Assembly (NCBI RefSeq): GCF_051020985.1
Contig: NC_135000.1
Span: 23,032,784 to 23,096,783, forward strand
Source of the DNA: Nomia melanderi
Taxonomy: Eukaryota > Arthropoda > Insecta > Hymenoptera > Halictidae
Length of the DNA stretch: 64,000 nt
Direction of reading: 5' to 3'
A program made the position numbers and the translations under genes. Positions 33,665 through 46,000 of this stretch are shown one piece after another. The notes beneath the pieces were generated by a model. That model had not been told where the DNA came from. It saw only the letters and a list, made by a program, of their open reading frames with translations, and ran no database searches. The first letter of the stretch is position 1; each line of letters starts with the position of its first letter.

Positions 33665-36600
33665 TTTTTTTTCCTGCGTTGTAAAGGAAATTGTTTGATC
33701 ATTATTATTAGCATTTCCTGCTCGCGATAAGTAATGGGCTTGCATTTTTGATCGACACACTCGACTCGCGTTCATCGGCTAAAGGAAACGGGTCAAGTGT
33801 TATTAGCATTATTTACACTTCTACATCATCGTTCTCTTTTCGCCCGCATGGTAAGAAGGTGAAAAAAAATCTGATTAAGGAGGTACGACGCGATTGGAGG
33901 GGATTCGACGGGACCGGTTTATAAATACTGAATAATCCAATTAGAACGTCCCGGCTGCTAAGTAATGGTAAACTAATTACTTTGTCATGTGTCACACGAA
34001 GCGACCAATTTGCGAAGTTCTAATCTCGCGGGCACTTTAATCGTATTTCGTGTAAATTACTGGACTTCGATATCACAGCAACTATAACTGTGTCACCCGC
34101 GAATAACTCGCTTTCCACTTTCGAATATAACGGCCTCTAACGAAATCGATGAATCATAGTTATACCTGTTTCCCAAGTAATCAATCTAAACAGAAGAGAA
34201 GGTTCGCGCACTAACTGTTAAATAATTAACAACTTGATTAACTATATTAAAATAATTCTTAGATATAATGCATAACAGTTGCTACACCAAGGTTTTCTTT
34301 ATTCAAATCACAAAGTCACTTTTTTCGTTGAAGAAAGTTAAGCTGATCAAGTCGAGTTCTCCCGTTTCTTCTCTCGCAAGAACAATGAATTTCCATTCGT
34401 TGAACGCGAACGAACGCAACGCCCGTCCTGCGCGTTCAGCGGCGCTCGAATCTCCAACCGGAAATCGAAATCAACGAGAGCGCGGTCGCCGAGCATCATT
34501 TGCCGCGAAGATCCACGTTTCAGGAGGAATTACCGTGAGAAAGGATCCGCAGAGGTGTCCGACTCAACCTCCGTAAGGATATCCCCCTCGATGAGAGCGA
34601 CAGCCGCGCGGCCAGGTACCGGTAATGAACTCTTCAGGATCTCGAGGGATTTTTCGTAAGTACCTGCGGCCCGCAACCTCTTTTTTCCTTGACACCTTGA
34701 ATGGTGTTAGTTCTAACGCCTATAGATCAGCCCGGCCAGGCTACTAAGACTGTTGTAGAGGGCCATCCGCCGCTCCTGGATCGCCGAGTTTCGCAAATTC
34801 GGTTCATTTGCCGCATTGTGCGCGGCTTAAAAGAGAAATGAGACCCCTCTGGAGGAGTGGGGGCGAGAAGATCGACCGAACGGGAGACAGACCGGTGGAA
34901 TCGCGGCAAAGAACGTTGAAGTTTACCGACGAGTGTCTCGCTTGCAACCAGGGGTGGACCAGCCACGCCACTTGACACGCACCTTCGTCCTGATGCACTT
35001 GTCTGCGCACTACGGAAATCTACTCCCATCATGAGGCCAGTGCATTTGTTAACCAGCGCGTGCACATCGGGAAAATAGAAAATCAGAGAACATCTACTTA
35101 GCTAACGTTTTTAATGCACCAGCAAACAATGGGGAATCAGGTATTTCATTTAATAGCGCGTTGTCCTTCGACTTTTCCGGTCGCCTTTTCGTTCTCTTTT
35201 AGTTTATTTGTAGACGAGTCATAGAAGCTAAAGAACTGTTGGTATTACATTACAGCAATTATTGTCGAAAGCGTCTTCTATGTTTCATAAGAGTTTTAAT
35301 TTCAAGATTCGAGAAAAGAGATACCGATGCCGATAGAATGATCGAAGTATTTGACAAACAACTTAGACGTCTTGTATCTTTCGAGCGGTTAAATTTATTG
35401 TTGCTTGAAATTTCAGGAAATCAAAGAGATGAACGCATTGAGTCCGGTCGGCGAGGTATCGACGGAAAAGAAAAAGAGAGCACGACGGAATTTTTACCAT
35501 TAGAGAGGTCGGCCAGCAATTCAATGGTGCGTTTACGCGGAACGAAATTGTTGGGCAGTATTTGCGGGATTAATGAGTTTCATAACGTGCTAACGACATT
35601 CACGGTCAAAACGAAAAGTAGATTACGCGGCTGAATTGGAGCAGGGAAGGAGGACGCGGGGACGAGCTGGCGCGGGGGCGGCCAGTCGACGCAAGGGGAA
35701 GGAGGGTGGCACGCGTTACGTTTAGCCATCTGCGAGTTTTGGTGACGATGATTTTACTTGATGAGGCCGCTGCTACTATTGTCAAAGCGTTCCCCTGGGT
35801 GCCGCCCGGAATTTTCGAATGTACAGCCACGATTTACACCGCGCGAGTGTATGATTGCTATAACGCGCCCGAAATGAGGGTAAGTCGATCTTTCGGGCGA
35901 TTGTCGGTGACTCGGTTCGCTTATGTGGGTGGTTAAAATTTGCCGTCTCTGTTTCGGGTGATAGGAGGAATTTTAAGAACGATAAATCGTTCAGATCTTA
36001 TATGCGCGAGCGGGAATATTCGGATGAAACGATTATATTGAACAACAAAACAGAGAATATTATTCTCTACACAGAAAAGTCTTGAAGATAATTACATTAA
36101 CGCAAATGAAGGTCATAATTATATACTCCTCCACACTGCACGTATTAAAATCAAATTCATCCTACCAACTTTATTGATAACGGACATAATTGTATCGAAG
36201 AACACCGTTAATACGAAACACAAAGAACCAGATGATCGAATAAATATTCTTACGAGCAATTCGCTCTCGCGTCATTGACGATGCTGGGTCCAGACTGGCG
36301 GTGACGGCGCGCGAAGAACCATCGTGAATTCGGGATTTTTCGCTTCGAGGACCAACGCCTGAAACAAAAATGTGTGACTGAAAAAAACGGGAGGGATCGA
36401 AGGAGAGAGTGAGACAGATCGAGGGAAAAAGTAGGCGGGGTGGATGGGGGAGGCAAAAAGGAAAAGGACGAACGTAAAATTGGAGAATACAGAAAAGCAC
36501 GGAACCGGTCGTGAAAAACGTGTCGCGTTCAGGCCGTGGCTGCCTATGGAACGCGACGTTATTCGTTTTTCCTTCTTTCTCGGTGACCGGTCCCCCGATT

Positions 36601-39034
36601 CTTTCGTCTCTGTCATCGGGAGGCGTCGGTGCAGAGTCGCAAACACGCGCGCAACTTGCGTACGAACGCGCGCGCATTTTTTTCTCTAATCTAATCTATC
36701 GACAATTTGACGGGCGAAAAACTCGCCGCCATTTTTCCGACCCTCCTCCCCTACCCCGCCTACGCCGCTGTCCTCCTCGCCGCCCGCACGCCCCATCGCG
36801 CCGGGCACCCTTCAACCGCCACCCCCGCGCGGACTCTCCTACCACCCCCACGTGGCGCGGCGTAAAGCTATTAAAATTCATAACCCCGGACATACGCCGA
36901 GGGGGTTAAAACGCGTAGCGTTCTACGGGGGTAGAAGGTGGTGGTCGGTGGCGGCGGCGGTGAGGAGGTCGCGTCGAAAGGAGGCACGAGGAGGCGGAGG
37001 GGTGGCTCGGACGGACGGGCTGGGGGTGGTTACCCTGTGGGTGGCCAAAGGGGTGGTCAGGGCTCGAAATGAAGTAACCGAATTTGCGGACTCGTGCTCC
37101 GTGCCTGTAGCAAAACAAGAGACTCCGTTGCCCTGGCAAGCCGCCCGCGGCTGGATTTTGAATATGCATTGCTTCCCGGTGCAGTGTCGCATCCATATAC
37201 ATGGGAACACGTCTTTGTGACCGTGTTCTACAGCTGTGGTGTAGCCGAGAGCTCGGCCCGCCGACCGACAGAGACGACAGATATTCGGCGGACAGGAGAG
37301 GAGGGGAGCTGGTTATGTCCGGAGAACGGGCAGACAATGGGGCCCTATTGGATTATACCGACCTCTTTGGCCCGGGCCGAGCGGTGCAAATCTCCATTAA
37401 AAACTTTGAATTGCAGGTTCAGCCCGGTTCGCTCGACGAGTCACGGAACACACGATGGATAAGTGTCGAGCGTGGCGTGTCGCGCTTCAAGACGTTTCCC
37501 CTTTGGAAACGGATCACATCTGAGTTTCAGAATAATTGGGAGGCAGTTTTCTATAGGTTGAAAGTGTTAGCTTTGATTATAGGAGAACCGTTGTATCTTC
37601 TGGTGGTTTTAAGAGTCAGCGTGGGAAGTATGCTGTTATTGAGACGATAATGTAGACTCTAGCTAATTTTGGGGAACCTTATGCGCCATCGTTATTTCCT
37701 TGAGCAGGATGATGTAAACGGGTACATAATTTCAATTATTCATACCGCTAAAATTAAGGAGAGTTTATATCTTATGGTTTATGAATAGTAACGTAGCTCG
37801 GTACGATATTGGCTTGAGGAATTACATGAAAATCGTCGTTAGGCGAGCGACTGCTACCAACCATGGACGTTCTGCATGGTTTAGTGCCTACGAAAGCATC
37901 TGCCTTAAGTAATTTTAGCACTGTAATACTATTTCCGATGTATTATTCATGTACACGGTATCAGCGTGTTCGTCTCGCGATTCTTGAACAGAAAATCGTC
38001 GGTCCGAAAGTGATTTACGGGCCACGCAATCAGTCGTACCGCAGCCGACGTTAATGGTCTTCGCGGACCGAATTTTACAGCAGCCGCTTAAACAATGGCG
38101 GAAAGATTGCCCGTTCCGTTTAATTTCCACAATTCGGCTGATTCGATTTGCCGTACATAGAAATGTTCGTGGATACGCAAGGTATTCAGATTGCTAGAGG
38201 TGTCCAGTGGGGAGCCATCAAATATTTGCCAAACCGAACACGTGAATAGCGCAAAGCCGCTTATACACACATTTTCTAATAATTGGTACAAATCCGACCA
38301 CCAGTTACGTTCTACGGTTCGATGAGTGGCTAACCGTTGGCTTAATGAAATTCTATATAAATTCGCGGGGTCTCTCTATCTCTCTCCATCCGCTGCCCTT
38401 CCGCCCACCCGGTCGGTCTTTCTCTCTCTGTTGCACGCCGACCGGAAATCATGTCGAATTAATGTTACTAATTGTAAACAGCGCGATTATGGTGGACGTA
38501 TAGAGGGGAAACGGGAGCCCGTTTCATTAGAACGGCTTTAACGAGTAGGATCAGAGCTACCGCGCGTGAATGGGATTAGATTCTATACGGATAATTTGAA
38601 ATAATTGGAGCCACGGACGTTTGATGTAACATTGAATATGCGCCAGCACAGAAATTTCACGACTAATGCGTTTTAATGCCTTTAACTCTGTTTAGAGGTT
38701 ACTTTGTTTACTGTATCGATCATTAGATAAATACCATTTGTATCAGCTCCGTTTAACTATGAATATTCTTAGGATAGCGATGAACGCGAAACAGACAGGA
38801 AACTATTGCTACAGAGGATATTAATTTACATTGCCATTTCGAATTTCGTAATAATTTATCTATTTGTGCTGATAACATCCTTATCGATTGCGTGTATGTT
38901 GATAAGGAAGTGATCCTAGTTTATCCAATTCCAATTAGATTGTACCGGCTGCGATAACATTTTTACCGACCTTCCATCGATCTTCCGGTGAGGGTCGCTG
39001 TTCGTTTCGGTTTCTGACGCAACGCGACAGCACA

Positions 39035-39170
39035 TGTCCTGAGGGTGTTTTGAAAATAGGGGTAAAATTTTCGATTTTTCGTTAGTATTCTTTCAGTCTT
39101 ATGTAAACATCTTTTTTAAACAAAACTTATTACAATTACACGAATAAACATTTAAGGACCCTCAAGGACA
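39035..39170. repeat. Short inverted repeat pair around about 110 bp
   Basis: TGTCCTGAGGGT at 39035-39046 and ACCCTCAAGGACA at 39158-39170 are inverted copies apart from one inserted base. The pair could be the ends of a small decayed element or a weak hairpin. No clear target-site duplication is visible. Confidence 0.35.
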
Positions 39171-42100
39171 GTTTTATTCCACAAAATACGAAAATATTCA
39201 GCACGTCGTTGCAAATAAATTTAAAAATTTCGCGATTTCATGAAAGAAATCATATCAACATATAAGAAGAATATTTTTATTTATCCTTTTCTAGTATCCT
39301 CCTTTATTTTTGACTTCGAGAGAATGATTCTACTCAGATTCTAGATTGTGTATGAAATAAATCGTCTTCCAAATAAACCTTGCTCCTGATAATTATAAAT
39401 TTGTAATAACACAGTTTGCTGCACGCGTACCAGGCATTTTTCTACATACAAAATTGCTCACCTTAGTTGAATACACAAGCTCCATTGTACAACAGTTTGA
39501 AGCGACCGCTTCTCGATGCTTGGAGGTTTCGATACCGGCGTCTGGCAGTGCACCGTTATAATTACGGAGTAGCAATCAATTAGTACACCAATCATGCGTT
39601 GATTAAGGGGTCGATTGGAATGTAATGGGACTGTAGGTGGTCAGTGATAATTAACGTTCGTGGCAACCGCCCGATGCGTACTGCGTAAAATCAAATACTG
39701 CATGGCCACCCTGCGACGCAGGAAACGAAATATTCGTCCTGCGGGGACACTGGTTCCAGGTTTCACCCCGTTCAACCTCCTCGTCGAACCCTTCGAATAA
39801 CGTGCTAACGTTGATTCCAGTTAACGCAATACTCTCTGTAAATTACCTGCCGAAATTAATTGATCGTTACTCACGGTTTGAAAACATGCTTCATTTCTCG
39901 CAACCGCACGTAAAACAACAAACGAAGAAACAAAAGATCATAACCGTTTGATCGTAAGTCATTATCGACCTTTCTTAAAATAAAAATTTATATAGTAATG
40001 GAAAATCTAATACTATTCATCGCTAATTCATACATATTTTCGTTTAGTTCCTTGACATATCCCCAACATTTCCAAATATTCTACAGCCGAAAATAATCTC
40101 AAATACTCCTCACACAATGGTCCATAAATTAAATCTCTCGAAAAGCAAATAACCGCGATAAACCGTAATCAGAAAATTCCCAGATCAGGAAGCCGATATT
40201 TTCGAAGCTCACCTCCAGTCGAAAATCTCAATGGGTCGACTCGAAGACAAACCCGGCCGATTAATTCCTCGAGGGGCGAGGCGGCCGCCGTTGTAAACGG
40301 CGCGGAACTTTAAAAACATTATATTCAGGAGTAATCATCGGCGCGTCGGCCTCGGATCGTCGCCGAGGAAAAAAGCGCGCGAATCGACGTTGTTCCATCG
40401 ACGGCTTTAATCCGGCACGAGTTTTATGCAATTTGTCGTTCGCAAGCGGCCCGGCAGGACGTGTGCGTGGATATACGTACAATCGCGAAGATACACGCTA
40501 TCGGCACGCATACAGTCGAATCGGTGCCGGCGCCAGTCAACTTTTAACGGGGCGCATTTTATTTTTATGCCGGGCTACCTTTGAAATGCAAATCGATTGT
40601 TGGCCGAGCCCCTGCAAAAAACCGAGCAATTAGCGGCAGAAACAATCCTGGCGTATTTGCACGGGTACTCATTTCGGAACTTCTCCACCGTGTACCCCCG
40701 CCTCCTCGCCGCCCCCTTTCCGCACCCCCACCGTTCCAACCACCTCCCCCGGCCCCTCTGACCGAACGAACGCCACCCCCTTGTGCCGACCAACCCCTGT
40801 GCCCGTGACCCGTCCCGGAAGTCGCCCTTCGATGCCGATACCGGTTCCGCCCGATTTTTTTCCAATTACTCCCCGGCCACCCCCACCTCGCGAAATTGTT
40901 TAATTAAACCGTCGATGAAACATCGAACTACGACTTTATTATCCTTTTTATTATTCCGCTACGCGAATTTATGACGGTACCGCGACGAACTGGCTCGGTT
41001 CTACACGGTGTCCCGATAAAGTTTGCTAGTTGGTAACGAGTATGGGGTTGGTTGATATTGTGTGCCAAATATTGTGTCTAACTGTCTAGAATTTTGAATT
41101 GTCTGTTATGGCCAGTTGGAATAGGAATGAGAGATGTTAATTGTGTTAGCCACGATTGGTAATATTGTCTACGAGTCGACGTTAATACAAAGGACGAAGG
41201 AAACAGCGAAAAATCGAAAACTTTAAATTAAAATGTTTGTGTAAGGGTGAAAGAATTGGGTATAGTAATAAAATAAAATTTATTGTGAATAACTCAAATG
41301 TTATGTCTTTCGAAATCATGCACAAAATGTAGTTACTTTATCATTGACGAGAAGGTGTAGGTACAAAAAAATTAGAAAATTGCGAATATTATAAATGAAA
41401 TGTCATATTAATTATTACCGCTCGATAGATACCTATATTATTACTGCTTTATCAGGTCCTGAATTTTATTGTCATACCGTATATTCCAACCGGTCCGCGC
41501 TCCTATGACTTTGTATGTATGCGTGAGAGAAAAATTGTTCGCTGCGCGACGGCCTTTTAACGGATTATCGTCGATGGTAGAATTATAATGATAAATTCCC
41601 TGGAAATGCAGATTTTGATTGCCGTCGAATGGCGGACAAGTGGATTATATTTATAATAGAGGTGCGCGAACGAAAAATAACCGGACCGTTCGGGCGATGT
41701 CCGCCCCCGCCGGAAAAACTTCGCATCGTTTTATATTTTCCGGTTGGTAATCCGGCCTTTCATCCAGCTCGATGCATTCGCGAGCGTTTATTCATGGGAT
41801 TACATGCGCCACGTTTGTAACTGCAAATTAGATATTTTGTTTATTTCATTAATCCCCGATTTCGTATGTTTATTCGTTCAACGGTATACATTTTATTCCA
41901 TATAGTTCGCGAAAACGGTGCGTGGCTCGAAACTTTTGCCAACTTAACACAAGAAGAACGTATCGTTATGAAAAGATACTGCAAAAAATAAAAAAATGAA
42001 ATGCACGCGCGTATGTTATAAATTCATTTGATTTTCTCACGCTTCCCAAAGAATATACATCCACAACAAAGCTAGAATTCTTTCAAATCCCAATGAATCA

Positions 42101-43027
42101 TGCGCGTAAAACTAATCTAAATATTTCAGACGAACAAAAAATATTCAATACAACGCTTTCGCACTGTGCCGAAAATAACCGGGACAGCGTACAAAGGTTA
42201 AGCCGGCACTTTCAATTTAACCGGCTAAACCAACTTCCCTGCCGCCGCAGTAATCGCGTGTCCGAATAAAAACACCTTTCACTTACCAATTACCCATCGA
42301 AAATCACGACGTGAATGAGAAAGAGTAGCAGCCGCGGAAGCAGCAGGAACAATTGCGCGCGTACGTCCCTCAAAATTACCCGGGTCTTAATTGAGATCTA
42401 ATAAGAGCCGCTGTCGCTTCGCGATTACCCGTTTCAGCTCGCCACCGGTGGTCGCATGAAAATTTCACGGGAACCGGACGGGGCCGGGCGGAGCGCGGCA
42501 TCCTTCAAACGCGGGCTTGCCGGAGCATTTTAATCCGCCGCGGGCGGAAAATTTATTTTCAGTCTCGGGGAATTGTTCCTCGCGAGAAAGTAGAGAGGCG
42601 AAGCCGGACCGCGTGGCGGCCGAGATACGCGCGTCGATCTGGAGGCGAGCGAGGCGGCGAGAGTGGCCGTGGAGAAGGAGGTGAATCAAAGCCGAGCCCG
42701 GAGAATGACCAATTAGCGTGGTCCCGGCAGCGGCAGCCAGCTACGTCGGGTATTACATTAATCAGGATGAAAAAACGAAATTTTCCCTCAGCGTATTTTC
42801 GCGTTAAGGGGGTAACCGCGACTTTCATTTAAGTTACCTAGTGGTAGCCAAACTACCCCTAGTAACTCGTTCCGCCTCCAGCCTCCGCGTCCGCCCTTTT
42901 TGCACCCTCGTTCTTCCGAGCCATCCCGCGCGCTGTCTCTCGCGCGGCCAAGGAGGGAACAACAGAGTGAAGTAACGACGGAGGGGGTTGATCGGGGTCG
43001 GGGACGGAGGATGGTCGCCTATCCGCG

Positions 43028-43048
43028 CGGCGGCGGCGGCGGCGGCGG
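43028..43048. repeat. (CGG)7 trinucleotide repeat
   Basis: Seven perfect CGG units lie in a CpG-rich block. They create Gly or Arg runs in overlapping open frames, which explains the spurious frames there. Confidence 0.95.
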
Positions 43049-46000
43049 CTGCCTCGTTCGCTTCTGCCCGCGTCGGCCCTCCTTTTCGTCATTTTATTCT
43101 TTTCCTCCCGGTTTGCGCTCTTTTTTCCGCTTTTCCGTTGTCCCACAGAACCCTGCGACGACTGAGAGCCGCGGAGGGTGTTGCCGCGAAGGAAAGACAA
43201 GGTTATTTTAATGAGAATCCGTACCGTTTGTGGCGCCATCTCGCACACTCCGCCGTCTAATGAACGCCAGTGCAAATATTATTTCTGCTTATGTACTCAA
43301 GCAACTTAGAATGACTTCGGCTCTAATTAATAATGCTAAACAGCCGGTTCGCGCTGCCCGTTGTCTGCGCCCACGCTGTTCCGCCCACCCCAGCCTACCT
43401 TATTCTTCGCTGTCTAGCCTCTGCCCCCATCCCTTCGACCGCACCGCGATATCTATTTCGAATGACATGGGCTGTTTTCCGCGGTTTGGAGGTGGGGGCT
43501 TGCTGACCTTGATTGGTTTACCTTCTACAGTGGACGTAATTGGATTCGGTGGACAGGGGACGTCTTTCGTTTTCAGGGGATCGGTTCCGTGTAGTGGTCA
43601 GCCTATCAAGATACCTGACTTTGCGAATGGATTTTATTGCTCTCGGTAATTTGCTTAGTAATATTCGATTTATTAAATCGGTGTACCTGAGGCTAGCTGG
43701 TGCTTAATTTTCTCTTTCAGTGTTATTGATAATTCGATTAGGAACATTCCACGTTATAGGAAACGTAAATTCTTTATCTGATATAGAGTATTTATGAACA
43801 GAAATAAGGTGGCCACGCTTGTGATCGCGTTGACTTGTCAATAATTTGATGATAGCTTTTGATTGACATCTTTCATTCGTCGCTGGTTTGGTAATACAAA
43901 TTACATTAGGTACCTATACAAATATGCTACAAGCATCTCCATTGATAGAAATAAATAGTACGGTTCGAAGAAGCTAAATTCCGAATTAGAGGTTGGTCGA
44001 GTTAATCTTGTAAGAAAACGATGAGGTAACTGACGATAAGGTTTGAAGATCAGATCAGCGATGAAACTCGTTGGCAACGAGGAGGCCTGTTATACGCCCG
44101 ATGCTCGGTATCCATTTCCATCGGCAGCCACCGAATTGTCTTCGGGACTGTTTGAGCATTCCGCCCCGCTGGTTTAGTGTTTCATTGATCTGGTTGGTCC
44201 TAAACTGGTCTTATTCGGGTCTCTTGTCGGTTCTTTACTTTGTCGGGGCAATAAGGTTAGGCAGGCCAAGCATCGAGCAATATTAGACAGACGACGGGGC
44301 TCTCCCAGAATCTAGGTCCTCCGCCGCTCTTACCACCCATCCCCTTACCTGTCCCTAAACAAATTTAATAAAGCCACGATTTCCGTGCCAATTTCAACCC
44401 TTAAGAGATTGCTTGCCGCCTCCAATCTCGGCGCCGTTCCTTAACGTGATATACCGTGTATTGGTGAACGGTCACTCCGGCCAAATCAATTATCAATATA
44501 CGTTATTTAATACGTTTCAATCAACGTAACTGTTATCAGCTTCGGCTATAATGAAATAAGTCTACCGGACAACAAGAATTGCTTTATATTTCTATATCCA
44601 TCATTCAAACTTGAATATAGATAACAACTTTCCTTATCTAACGTAAATGTTTAATCTCTCAAATAAATAGAAATCTGCGAAAATAACCCAAGCAACCGCA
44701 GAAAGACTGCCAAAAGCGTTCCCCGCGTTGCAGTCGCTAAAATAGAAACGTTTAAGGTTCGATCCCCCAATTCTTCCAATTCGGCGACGAACGGTCTATT
44801 TAAGGAAGCTAACCGTTTATTTAAGTGAGCAAGCCAATCGGGATAACGGCAGAAATGGAATCTCTAAAGTTGGCGTTCCCCCTCGACCAGGAAAGTTCGG
44901 TATTCCCATCAGACAGAAAACTTTCATTGATCTACTAAAATGTAAATCTTGAGCCCGCGAACCTAATATCACGATGCAATCCGAAACCCAGTTTCCAAGT
45001 TACGCCGGTATCGCATCCTAGCCCCCGAACCGTCCCCTCCTTCGTGACTCCACCCACCGGTACCAAACAATCGACGCAACCATTTGACGCCGATACGATA
45101 CCTACTCGAAAGTCCACTCCAAAGGGATCCCGGTTCCTCGCGCTTGCCCTTTTATTTCGCCAGCCCACCCCGTGAATCGTCCACGTGCTCCTCACGCGTC
45201 GAATTCTAACAGCGATTTCAAGATCACCGGTAACGTCCGCCGCTACAACTATATCACTGTCGGCGGCTCCCACCTTCCCCCGCTCGACTCCCGCCCCGCA
45301 GCCACCCCCGAAGTATTATTAGCCTTTGGAGTTAGGGAGTACGCATGGACTCGAATCTCCAGGCTCGCTCGCATGGTTAACTTCTGCAAACAGGAATTAC
45401 CATTTTATTGGGCGAGTTCTGCCACCCTCTTACCGCCGGCCCCTTCCAACCCCTCCGCCGCACTTCACAGCGACCCCTAACGCGACGATTGGAATACCTA
45501 ATCGTTCGAGGGACCATTCAGCACCATTGTTCCCCGGGCTAGCCCGGCGTTGTTGGTGCTGTTAACGTCGAATCCTTTCACGCCCCGTCACTACACACAG
45601 CCTCGCCGGTGCCTCTTCCGTTTCACCTTCCTCTCATTTTTTTCCGCACCGTCCCCCCCCCCTTCTCGTTTCCTTCTTTTCCCTCTTTCCACGAGCTTTC
45701 CCCCCGGTCTCTTTCCGTTTTCCGCGACCCCCGGGAAAGATAACTGCCCGCGCCGCGCGGCGATCTAGGGAATATTGAAGACAGGTTTATGCAGGCTCCC
45801 AGAGATTTTCAAAGGATCCTTTGTACGCGGCGTGCCGTCGCATGTGCATGAATTAGGAGGGGGTAGGTTTGCCGATAATTCGATTCGTCGAGGAAGGATC
45901 CTGCCACCGGGGGGAATATTTTCCGGGGGAGTCTGCTGACTTTTTATTAACACCTCAGCGATCGAATATACATCTTCACAGCTTTGGGCTTCAGGGGCCC

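Noticed and set aside
40990..41060. CGGTGTCCCGATAAAGTTTG motif resembling retroelement tails
   Set aside because: Similar GGTGTCCC words occur at the ends of some insect repeats, but no second end, target duplication or poly(A) tail was visible here.
42859..43275. 138-codon Arg-rich frame on the minus strand
   Set aside because: The Arg run comes from the (CGG)7 repeat. The basic composition alone is not evidence of a nuclear protein.
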